From Leucobacter komagatae (GTDB lineage Bacteria; Actinomycetota; Actinomycetes; Actinomycetales; Microbacteriaceae): a stretch of DNA of 64,000 nucleotides. Both the position numbers and the translations under genes were made by a program. How positions within the stretch are numbered: the first letter of the stretch is position 1; each line of letters starts with the position of its first letter. The notes beneath the pieces were generated by a model. That model was given only the letters and a program-made list of their open reading frames with translations, was not told the origin of the DNA and ran no database searches. The stretch is from NCBI RefSeq assembly GCF_006716085.1, contig NZ_VFON01000001.1:2666001-2730000 (forward strand), in the 5' to 3' direction. This document shows, piece after piece, positions 27,609-36,000 of this stretch.

Positions 27609-27618
27609 TAGACGTCTA
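27609..27618. promoter_or_regulatory. Palindrome TAGACGTCTA, candidate GntR operator
   Basis: A perfect 10-bp palindrome lies in the 88-base gap between the divergent substrate-binding protein and GntR genes. HutC-type GntR proteins bind short palindromes of GTMTAKAC-like form; the match is only partial, so this is inference from position and symmetry. Confidence 0.45.
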
Positions 27619-27645
27619 TATGTTTGCGTGGTCAAATGACACGGA

Positions 27646-28458
27646 GTGGAGTGCGTGGTGAACATTGAGCAAATGAACGCCAAAGGGGCAGGGGGAAACA
27701 TGCCGATGTATCGCCGGATCGCGACGGAGCTGTGGGCGGACGTGCAGTCGGGGAAGCTTCCTGCCGGCCAGAAATTGCCGAACGAAACGGCGCTCGCCGA
27801 GCGCTTCGGGGTCACGCGGCTCACCCTGCGGCAGGCCGTCACCGAGCTCCAGCGGCTTGGCGCCGTCGAGATCCGGCGCGGCGTCGGTACCTTCGTCGTG
27901 ACGCCACCCGACCTCGTGGAGATCGTCGCGAGTGTGCCGCTCGCGCGGCAGTCGACCGACGCGATGGCGGAGGCACTCGACTGGCCGCCGCAGCAGCGTT
28001 CGACGGCACCGGTGCGCCGCGTCGACGAGGTCGTGCTCGCCGAGGGGCCGGCGAACGACGCACAGGGGGTGGCGGCCGCGGAGCACCTCGGAGTGGAGCA
28101 GGGCGAGCTGCGGAGACTCGATACCGTGATGCTTCGGGATGGCAGACGGTGGATCGCGAATAGCTACTGGTATCGCCCGAGTCTCGCTCCGATCCCTGAC
28201 CTGCTGAGCTGCCACGAGTCTGTTGTTGCCGCCCTCGCGAACGGGCAGGGACTCGAGCTGCGGTACCTGTGGCGGGCGTTCAGTGCAGTCGGCGCCGACT
28301 TCGATGACGCAGAGCGCCTTGAGGTGCCACCGGGAACCGCGTTGCTCGTGCGAGACGGCGTCTCAGCGACGCTCGACGGGACCCCGGTGTTCTACGTCCG
28401 GCGCAGGCTGCGCGGCGACGAGGCCAGGTTCGTGCTCCGCTACGACAACGCCGACTAG
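27646..28458 (+). CDS. GntR family regulator (HutC type, UTRA domain)
   Basis: A 270-residue regulator with an N-terminal GntR winged helix (about residues 20-88: MPMYRRIATEL, then LPNETALAERFGVTRLTLRQAV) and a C-terminal UTRA effector-binding domain (about 105-268) ending in TPVFYVRRRL. The start is uncertain. GTG 27646 gives the longest protein, but GTG 27658 has GGAG six bases before it, and ATG 27700 has a very good GGGGGA upstream and begins right at the family's usual MYRRI. It is divergent from the second peptide-type ABC operon and likely represses it until a solute-derived effector binds UTRA. Confidence 0.9.
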   Translation: MECVVNIEQMNAKGAGGNMPMYRRIATELWADVQSGKLPAGQKLPNETALAERFGVTRLTLRQAVTELQRLGAVEIRRGVGTFVVTPPDLVEIVASVPLARQSTDAMAEALDWPPQQRSTAPVRRVDEVVLAEGPANDAQGVAAAEHLGVEQGELRRLDTVMLRDGRRWIANSYWYRPSLAPIPDLLSCHESVVAALANGQGLELRYLWRAFSAVGADFDDAERLEVPPGTALLVRDGVSATLDGTPVFYVRRRLRGDEARFVLRYDNAD

Positions 28459-29333
28459 CCGCGACCCGCGGCCGCGATGATGCGGGTGACGGTTTCCGTG
28501 TCCATGCGAAACACGTCGCCGCCCGTCACCGGCCGGGTGAACGGCACGACGCGAACGCGGTCGGCGCTCACCTCGAGTGTCGCGCCCCCGAAGTCGTCGC
28601 TCGCCGACTCCACGGCGGGGTCCTCGAACGCGGCGGCGACGTTCGCGCTGCCGGGGGCGACGACGACGGGAATGCCGCGCACGAATTCGACGACGGGCAG
28701 GTGGTAGTGGCCGGCGAGCACGGCGCGCACGTCACTGCCGGCAAGCCGCTCCCAGAGCGCCGCCGTGTCTGCGTCGCCGAGGTCGAGCGCGCCGAGCAGG
28801 TCGGTCTGGGCGGGAACGGGCGGGTGGTGCATGATGAGGATCGTGCCGTGCTCGGCGGGCGTCGCGAGTTCGACAGCCAGCGCATCAAGCTGCGCGGGAT
28901 CGAGCGCGCCGTAGCCCGCGCCCGGAACCGAGGTGTCGAGCACGATCGTGCGCCAGCCGCCGGCGGTCGCGACCGACGCGATCGGCCGCGCGGGGTCGAG
29001 GCCGCCGTTCAGCGGCGTCGCTGCGACGCCCAGCTGGCCCTCACCGAGGACAGCGCGGAAGCTCTCCCGGCGGTCATGGTTGCCCATCGCGAAGACGACG
29101 CGTGCGCCCCTTTCGGCAGCCCACGGCTCGAGTAGCTCGCGCGCGAGCTCGTACGACGCCTCTGAACCGTCCTCGCTCACATCGCCCGAGCAGACGACGA
29201 GGTCGAATTCGCGCCCGGCGACGTGCGCGAGTGTTCGCCTGAGGTGGTCGGCGGTGTCGACCACGCCGTAGTGGCGCGAATCGTCGCCAAACAGGTGGGT
29301 GTCGGTGAGGTGGAGCACGCGCAGAGTAGCCAT
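28455..29333 (-). CDS. Metallophosphoesterase (CpdA/GpdQ-like)
   Basis: A 292-residue calcineurin-like phosphoesterase. All metal-binding blocks are visible: D-x-H in LTDTHLFGD, GDVSEDG, the catalytic GNHD in FAMGNHDRRE, HHPP, and GHYHLPV near the end. The pattern fits the class III cyclic-nucleotide phosphodiesterase / glycerophosphodiesterase group, so 3',5'-cAMP is one possible substrate. Its stop interlocks with that of the GntR gene through CTAG. A TACAGT box six bases upstream of the ATG suggests a leaderless message. Confidence 0.88.
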   Translation of the reverse strand: MATLRVLHLTDTHLFGDDSRHYGVVDTADHLRRTLAHVAGREFDLVVCSGDVSEDGSEASYELARELLEPWAAERGARVVFAMGNHDRRESFRAVLGEGQLGVAATPLNGGLDPARPIASVATAGGWRTIVLDTSVPGAGYGALDPAQLDALAVELATPAEHGTILIMHHPPVPAQTDLLGALDLGDADTAALWERLAGSDVRAVLAGHYHLPVVEFVRGIPVVVAPGSANVAAAFEDPAVESASDDFGGATLEVSADRVRVVPFTRPVTGGDVFRMDTETVTRIIAAAGRG

Positions 29334-29339
29334 GGCTGC

Positions 29340-29345
29340 ACTGTA
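29340..29345 (-). promoter_or_regulatory. -10 box TACAGT, leaderless promoter
   Basis: On the minus strand TACAGT stands exactly six bases before the phosphoesterase ATG at 29333. Confidence 0.55.
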
Positions 29346-29454
29346 CTCCGCCCGCGTGAACAGACGGTGTTCTCTCAGGCGGAGTGGGAATGCTTGAGGG
29401 AGCGCCGAGGTTCTCCCTTGAGAACTCGCAGCGTTCTAGAAAGGAACTGTAGTT

Positions 29455-30021
29455 ATGGCTACGTACAACATCGGTTTCATCGTCGGCAGCGTCTCCTCGA
29501 CCTCGATCAACCGCCGCCTCGCCAACGCGCTCGTGAAGCTCGCGCCGCAGGCCGACCTCACGCTCACTGAGATCCCGATCGCGAACCTGCCGTTCTATTC
29601 CGCCGACCACGACGGTGGCATCCCGGCCGCCGCCGCAGAATTCAAGCAGGCCGTTGAGGCCGCCGACGGCATTATCATCGTCACCCCCGAGTACAACCGC
29701 TCGGTGCCCGGCGTGCTGAAGAACGCGCTCGACACCGCGAGTCGCCCCTGGGGGCAGAACAGCTTCGCGGGCAAGCCCACCGCGGTAGCCGGCGCGTCGA
29801 TCGGCCAGATCGGCACGGCGCTCGCACAGCAGCACCTCCGCTCGATCCTCGCGTTCCTCGATGCGCCCGACCTGCAGCAGCCCGAGGTCTACCTGCAGAT
29901 GACCGAGGGGCTCATCTCGGAGGATGGCGAGGTGTCGAACGAGTCGACAGCCGAGTTCCTGCTCGGCTGGCTCCGCACCGCCCACGCGCACTTCGAGCTG
30001 CACGCGAAGCGCAACGGCTAG
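29455..30021 (+). CDS. NADPH-dependent FMN reductase
   Basis: A 188-residue flavodoxin-fold reductase. The FMN phosphate loop GSVSSTSINRRLA is at the N-terminus, and TPEYNRSVPGVLKNALD is the family signature, followed by KPTAVAGASIGQIG. It reduces FMN or quinone-like acceptors with NADPH in the cytosol, and could in principle feed the luciferase-like monooxygenase encoded at 7117. AAAGGA precedes the ATG. The 121-base upstream region holds a 6-bp inverted repeat (AGGGAG/CTCCCT, 29397-29418) and TTCTAGAA near the start, which may be regulatory. Confidence 0.9.
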   Translation: MATYNIGFIVGSVSSTSINRRLANALVKLAPQADLTLTEIPIANLPFYSADHDGGIPAAAAEFKQAVEAADGIIIVTPEYNRSVPGVLKNALDTASRPWGQNSFAGKPTAVAGASIGQIGTALAQQHLRSILAFLDAPDLQQPEVYLQMTEGLISEDGEVSNESTAEFLLGWLRTAHAHFELHAKRNG

Positions 30022-30023
30022 GC

Positions 30024-30048
30024 TTCCGCAACGCCGGGCGGCGCGGAA
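30024..30048 (+). terminator. Weak hairpin after the FMN reductase gene
   Basis: A TTCCGC/GCGGAA stem with an inner GC-rich part lies two bases after the stop codon. There is no T tract, so terminator function is uncertain. Confidence 0.35.
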
Positions 30049-30079
30049 TAGCGGGGGCCGCGCGCGGGTTGCATCTCGC

Positions 30080-30955
30080 ATGCAGAACACCGCAACCGCG
30101 CCGCTTGGCACGCTCCTCGAAAGCATCGACGTCGTCGTGACGACAACGACGCGCGTCGCGCTGCCCCAAGGCCGCCGGGTCGTCACTCCGGCTGGCGCCG
30201 TCACGCTGCTCTACGTGGTGAGCGGGCGGCTGCGGGGAGACTCGGCGACCTCGTGCGAGACCGGCCCGAACCACGCGGGCGTCGTCGCGCGCGGACACGT
30301 CTCGGAGTTTCCGGCGGGCTCCGCGATCCTCACCATGGGGGCGGTGCCGCTCGAGTTCACCGCGGCGAACGACGCCGAGGTCGTGCGGGTCGGCGTCGAA
30401 CTCAACGAGGCGGCGCACCGCCTGCGCAGGATCCTGCCCGACCCGCTCACCATCACCGATTTCTCCCGCATCGACCCGGCGCTCGCCTCACTCGCGAGCA
30501 ACATGGGCGAGGCCGTTTCGCCCGCGCCCATCGTCGCGGCTGGCGGGGGCGAAGTCGTCTGCCGCCTCATGGCCCGCACCCTGCTCATTGGGGTGCTCCG
30601 GGCTTGGGTGTCGGCGGGATGCGCACCGAGCGGCTGGGCGGCCCGCGCCGCGGATCCACACCTCGACCCCGTGATCTCGGCGATTCACTCCGACCCGGGC
30701 CGTGACTGGTCGCTCGACGCGCTCGCGAGCCTGGGCGCGATGTCGCGCTCGGCGTTCTCGCGGCGTTTCCGCGAACTCGTCGGCTCCTCGCCAGGCCAGT
30801 ACATTACCGGCGTGCGAATGGAGGACGCGAAGCGTCGCCTCGCGCGCGGGGCCTCCGTCACCCAGACCTCGCGTGAGCTCGGCTATGCCTCAGACGAGGG
30901 GTTTAGCCGCGCGTTCAGGCGCCACACGGGCGTCGCCCCGTCGCGCTGGGAGTAG
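30080..30955 (+). CDS. AraC family transcriptional regulator
   Basis: A 291-residue regulator with an N-terminal cupin-like sensor domain (about 20-110; RRVVTPAGAVTLLYVVSGRLRGD) and a C-terminal double helix-turn-helix (about 195-290; DWSLDALASLGAMSRSAFSRRF, then TQTSRELGYASDEGFSRAFRRHTGVAPSRWE). The AraC signature is complete. The architecture matches AraC regulators that often sit beside oxidoreductases, and it follows the FMN reductase gene by 58 bases. ATG 30080 is the first good start; upstream in-frame codons fall in the previous gene. Confidence 0.9.
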   Translation: MQNTATAPLGTLLESIDVVVTTTTRVALPQGRRVVTPAGAVTLLYVVSGRLRGDSATSCETGPNHAGVVARGHVSEFPAGSAILTMGAVPLEFTAANDAEVVRVGVELNEAAHRLRRILPDPLTITDFSRIDPALASLASNMGEAVSPAPIVAAGGGEVVCRLMARTLLIGVLRAWVSAGCAPSGWAARAADPHLDPVISAIHSDPGRDWSLDALASLGAMSRSAFSRRFRELVGSSPGQYITGVRMEDAKRRLARGASVTQTSRELGYASDEGFSRAFRRHTGVAPSRWE

Positions 30956-30988
30956 GCGCGGGCCGGTGCGCGACGATCGGTCTGCCAG

Positions 30989-31657
30989 CTATTTGGCGAA
31001 GGGATCCGATGCGCTCGCCAGAAGCACCGTGTGCCTGAGCCAGGTCTCGTAGTCGGCGTGGCTCCAGCCCGCTTCCGTGACAAGTTGGCTGTAGCCCTCC
31101 GGTGAGAGGACGAACGAGAGCGCGTCTGCTTGCCGCTCGCGGGGTGCTTTGGCCGAAGCCATGCCCCTCCGGCGCAGCTCATCAACGAGCACGAGCATGT
31201 CCTCCCGCCTGCGGCTGCGGAGCCCGCCGAGCGTCGAGTGCACCGCGGCGTCGGACGTGGCGGCAGACACCAGCGCGGCCCACAACTGATTGCTGCGCCG
31301 GTTTGACTCGGCGACAAAGTGAGTGATGCCGAGAATGTAGCGTTCGTTGTCGCTGTCAGCGGTGATCTCGGCGATTGGTTCGTGGGTGGCGAGCGTGTCT
31401 ACGCCCTCGGCCCCGGCGAAGCTCAGTTCGAACGCGGCGAACAGCAGGTCACGCTTGGGGCCGTTGGCCTTCAGTGTTCCCAGCGAGACCCCCGCTTCGC
31501 GCGCGAGATCCGCGAGCGACGTGCCGTCGTAGCCGGCCGAAGCGAAGAGTTTCGCAGCTGCCCGAACGATCCGTAGTCGCGTCTCGGCGGCCTGCTCGTC
31601 ACGCAGTGGCGAGCTGTATTTTCGAGCGGCAGATTGGGAGTGAGAAGATGCAGACAA
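30989..31657 (-). CDS. TetR family transcriptional regulator
   Basis: A 222-residue regulator with an N-terminal TetR helix-turn-helix (about 20-66: RLRIVRAAAKLFASAGYDGTS, then LAREAGVSLGTL) and a divergent all-helical ligand-binding domain. The usual Y-x-H-F after the recognition helix is replaced by KANGPKRDLL. The frame is open far upstream, but sequence beyond 31657 would run antisense through the divergent glycosyltransferase gene. TTG 31657 has AGGGT upstream and gives a normal TetR length. It is divergent from the glycosyltransferase/surface-protein pair across 83 bases, so control of that pair is likely. Confidence 0.82.
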   Translation of the reverse strand: MSASSHSQSAARKYSSPLRDEQAAETRLRIVRAAAKLFASAGYDGTSLADLAREAGVSLGTLKANGPKRDLLFAAFELSFAGAEGVDTLATHEPIAEITADSDNERYILGITHFVAESNRRSNQLWAALVSAATSDAAVHSTLGGLRSRRREDMLVLVDELRRRGMASAKAPRERQADALSFVLSPEGYSQLVTEAGWSHADYETWLRHTVLLASASDPFAK

Positions 31658-31740
31658 TTGACTGACCCTATGGTTTAATGAAATACCTAACGGGCTCCAG
31701 CATAGTCGGGACGCCTCCACTCTTCCCTGAAAGGACACCG

Positions 31741-33087
31741 GTGTTCGCCGTTCTTCTCTGCAGCACTCCCGTTCACGGACACGTGACGCCGCTCCTCGCG
31801 GTCGCGCGCCACCTCCACGACAGCGGGCACCGCGTGCGGTTTTTGAGCGGCTCAAAGTATCGCGAAGCGATCGAGGCCACCGGTGCTGAGTTTCTCGCGC
31901 TTCCCGCAGACGCCGACTACGACGACGCCGATATGGACGGCGCGTTTCCTGGCCGGGTGGGGCTCACTGGGCCGGCGGGTATCCGCTACGACATCTCCAC
32001 AATCTTTCTGCGCCCGGCGCTGAGCCAACTCGCTGCGGTCGAGGCCGCGCTCGCCGCGGAAACCACGGACGCTGTGCTGGTGGAGCCGATGTTCATGGGC
32101 ACGCTCGCGCTTGTGCGGAAGCGTCGGAGCGAGCGGCCGGCGGTGATCTCGCTCGGGATCATTCCCCTCGGGCTTTCGAGCCCAGACACCGCCCCCTACG
32201 GGCTCGGCGTCACGCCCATGCGCGGGCCAATCGGGCGTCTTCGAAACTCCGCGCTTCGTTTCTTCGCTCAACGGGCTATCTTCGGCGGGGTGCAGAAGGA
32301 AGCTGAGCAACTCATTCTGAGTGCCACCGGTGAACCCCTCGAGGGGTTCTTCATGAACGGGCAGGAGAGTGCCGACGCGATTGTGCAGTTCTCCGTGCCC
32401 GGGTTCGAATACCCGCGCTCAGATCTTCCGGCGAACGTCCATTTTGTTGGACCACTGTCACGCACGGTCCCCTCCGGAGGAGTGCTCCCGGAATGGTGGG
32501 GCGAACTCGACGGGAGTAGGCCCGTGGTGCACGTGAGCCAAGGTACCGTCGCCAACCGCGACTATTCGCAACTCATCGAACCCGCTGTTGCAGGGCTCGC
32601 GGGAGACGATGTGCTTGTCGTGGTATCGACTGGAGGCCGCCCTGTCGATACGCTCCCGTCGCCGCTTCCCGAAAACGTACGCGTCGCCCCGTATCTCCCA
32701 CACGACAAACTCCTCCCGCTCACAGATGTGTTCGTGAGCAATGGCGGATACGGCGGGGTCCACTACGCGCTTGAGCACGGCGTGCCCCTTGTGGTCGCGG
32801 GGAAGACTGAGGACAAGGCCGAGGTGACCGCCCGAGTCGGGTGGAGCGGGGCAGGGATCAACCTCGCAACGGCCGCACCGAAGCCCGAGAAGGTGAGAAA
32901 AGCCGTCCTCCGGGTGCTTGCCGACGACAGGTATCGTGCCGCGAGCTCGCGCATAGGCGCCGAGATCGAGGCGTCCGCGGGGCTTCGCGGTCTTGAAGAG
33001 GTCATCGTGAAGGTTTCCGCCACGAACGCACCCCCGTCACTCGGTTCGGGGAGTTCAGAATCAAGCTCGACGATTGGATCGTACTGA
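31741..33087 (+). CDS. Glycosyltransferase (GT1/UGT-like, MGT type)
   Basis: A 448-residue GT-B fold enzyme of the macrolide-glycosyltransferase-like family. The N-terminal acceptor domain begins FAVLLCSTPVHGHVTPLLAVARHL. The nucleotide-sugar-binding C-terminal domain shows VHVSQGT, RVAPYLPHDKLLPLTD and VSNGGYGGVHYALEHGVPLVV, where a usual HGG-G-T becomes NGGYGGV. GTG 31741 is preferred because AAAGGA lies six bases upstream; an ATG at 31678 would add 21 untypical residues. The stop overlaps the next gene's ATG as TGATG, so the two proteins are made together. The acceptor may be that surface protein or a small molecule; only the coupling is seen. Confidence 0.87.
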   Translation: MFAVLLCSTPVHGHVTPLLAVARHLHDSGHRVRFLSGSKYREAIEATGAEFLALPADADYDDADMDGAFPGRVGLTGPAGIRYDISTIFLRPALSQLAAVEAALAAETTDAVLVEPMFMGTLALVRKRRSERPAVISLGIIPLGLSSPDTAPYGLGVTPMRGPIGRLRNSALRFFAQRAIFGGVQKEAEQLILSATGEPLEGFFMNGQESADAIVQFSVPGFEYPRSDLPANVHFVGPLSRTVPSGGVLPEWWGELDGSRPVVHVSQGTVANRDYSQLIEPAVAGLAGDDVLVVVSTGGRPVDTLPSPLPENVRVAPYLPHDKLLPLTDVFVSNGGYGGVHYALEHGVPLVVAGKTEDKAEVTARVGWSGAGINLATAAPKPEKVRKAVLRVLADDRYRAASSRIGAEIEASAGLRGLEEVIVKVSATNAPPSLGSGSSESSSTIGSY

Positions 33088-36000
33088 TGTCACGGAGCTA
33101 CACGTTGCCGCTGAGCATGGCGCTCGTCGTCACTGCGCTGCTGGGCGGAACCGCCCCGGCGATCGCCGATGATGAGGCCGAGGTGCCTCCTGGGGTCACA
33201 GCCACCGTTGCGGGCGAAACGGGCCAGCAGATGCCAACGCCAGAAGAACCCGCGCAGCAGGATCTGGCGGAGAACGATCCGTCGCAAGAGGAGCCGGTAC
33301 CTCCCGTCGAGGAGCAGGCGGTTCTGGCGGAGGCGCAGGCGGACCGCGCCGAGCCGCTCGGGTTCGCCGCGGAAGACACATCAGTGCCCGAGCCGCCGAC
33401 ATTTACTGCCATCGGCGCGCGCGACACTGTCGCGTACTTCAACTGGACGTACGCGGCAGGCGATCCAGCAACATCTGGCAGCGTGCTTGTGACCGTATGG
33501 AATGCTGAGACTGGTGGAGAGCCGGTCAAAACCTGCTCAGCGCCTGCGCCAGGGACTTACTGCGAAGTCTACGGCCTGAAGCTGTACCAAAAGTACTGGG
33601 TTTCGGTGCAGAGGGTGCAGTTGGACGGCGCGATCTCGGAGCACTCCAAGCGGGAAATGATCGAGCCTAGGAAGGCCCCAGACGGCCCCACTGGCCTTGC
33701 GGCCGAAATAGTGGAAGGTCACATCGAGGTGTCGTGGACGAAATCACCTGATCCGATCGACGCGCCGGTCATCCGTTACGACGTGTGGGTCGGCGGCACC
33801 GCCCCTGATACCTTTGCCGCCGGCTTCCCAGTCAGCGGGGCTCACAGCTCCGCGTCCATCGATCTCGAGTCTGTTCATTTGCGGCACGTGCGGGGGCACA
33901 TTCCCTACGTGCGGGTCACCGCTACGAACCTTGTTGGCGACAGCGATTGGCTGAGTTCCCCGCGGGTGGTTCTGACTCAGCGGGTACCCGTCTCTGCTGT
34001 CACACCAGCGCTTGGGGCACCGACCTCTATAGCCAACGGGTTCACCGTCAAGCTTTCAAACTTTGATCCCGACGCCAAATATGAAGTGACGACAACCTTT
34101 GGAACGGCGAAGCTCGTCGGAGACACGATCACAGTCAGTGGACTTGCGGGTGGCAGCACCGCGGATATCTTCGTCAAGGCCTCCAAAGCAGGTTACTTCA
34201 GCGGCTCAGCAACGACGCGCGGGACGGCAGGCTTACCGAATGCCACTCTCCGGATCGACCAACCTGTGCGCACTGCGGATGGCTTCACCGTCAAGATCTT
34301 AGACTTTGATCCTCTCTTCGCCTACGACCTGCTGCTCAGACCCGAAACTACCGACGAGCTCACCGCCAAAGTGGTGCGGCAGGGTGACACGATCATTGTC
34401 TCGGGTCTCTCAGCAGGCGCCATCGCTTATGTCGGCGTGGACGTTTCTCGTTCCGGCTGGAAATCGCACAGTATGTGGATAGTCGAGTACGCGCTTCTTG
34501 CCCCAAGTAGCGTCCCAGCCTTGGTGGGGGATCAGGTTTACCCTGACGGGTTTTCCGCCGTCATCGCAAACTACAACGCGCTGCAGACGTATCGGATAGT
34601 AGCGCCTGTCGGGGTGAGCGCGACCCGGGCCGGCGACAGGATTCTGGTGACGGGGCTCGGAGCGAATCAAGAAGCAACGATCCAGGTCTTCTCGCAGTGG
34701 CCGGGGCAACGCGAAGCGGAGTCAAGCTTCACGGGACGGTCGGCGAAGAAACCTTCGGTCGAATTCTCCGTCACCGGCGTGACCCCAACGGCGAATGGGT
34801 GGACGGCCCGCATCGCTGACTATGCGTCGCTTGCCGGGAACGACACGACGTTCACCGCCGTGACCACCGCGGGCACCGTCAGTGTTGTTGAGGGGGTCGT
34901 GGCGGTGACAGGGCTCGCTCCAGACGAGGCGGCCGATGTGACCGTGACGCTCAACCGCACAGACACAGAGCCCTCGACTGCTCGAGCCGGGGGACGGGCG
35001 CTTCAGGAGCACACGGTGACGTTTGACGCGGGCCCCGGCACGCCAGCAGTGTCTGCCGCAGCTGTGACGCACGGCTCACCGGCGGAGCCGCCGTCGCCGC
35101 CTGTGCGGGAGCGATACGTGTTTACGGGCTGGTTTGCTGACACAGAGTTCACGATGCCCTACGACTTCGATGCGCCGGTAACGTCGAATCTGACGCTCCA
35201 CGCGGGGTGGGAGATCAGCACCTACGCGGTGACCTGGAACCCCAACCGGGGCGGTGCAGGCGTGCCCGATACCGTGCTGATCGAGGGGGCGACGCTTGGC
35301 GCACTCCCGATGCCCGTCGCAGATGGCGCGGTGATCCGTGAGTGGAACACCCGGGCCGACGGGACGGGGCTGGCGGTACGCGCGGACACGGTGCTGTCGG
35401 AGGTCGCAACCGAGACCGAGGTGGCCCTGTACGCGATCTGGGATGTACGCACGCTGTCGCTGACCTTTGACCCAGGAAGCTCGGTCTCGTCGACCGCGAC
35501 GGCGGGTGACACCGTCTCGCTGACCGCGACCGCGAACGCGGCGTTCGGCGGCACCGTTGACGTCTCCGACGAGGTCAAGATTTCGTCAACGGTTCCCAGC
35601 GACGTGGCCGCGCAGTCTCGGGTGCGCGTGACGACCGCGGGCCCGCGCACGCTGACAGGGGTGTTCGACGGCGCGACCGCGGTGGCGACGCTCGACGTCA
35701 TTGCGGGGCCCCTGGGAACGCTCACGCTGACGCCGGCTCAGGGAACGACTGACCAGGGAGGCTCGCTCGACTTCACCGTCACGGGCGCTGACGTCGAGGG
35801 GAACCCGGTTCCCATCGCCGCGGCCGACGTGATGCTCAGCAGCTCCGTCGAAGGCGACGATGTGGACGGTCTACGGGTGTCGTTCCCGACGGCGGGCCCC
35901 CGCCAGATCACTGCGTGGGTCGCGGGAGCAGGCGCGCCACCAACGACAGCCGACGTGACAGTAGCGCCACGGTACCTCGTGAGCTGGGACGAGAACTGGA

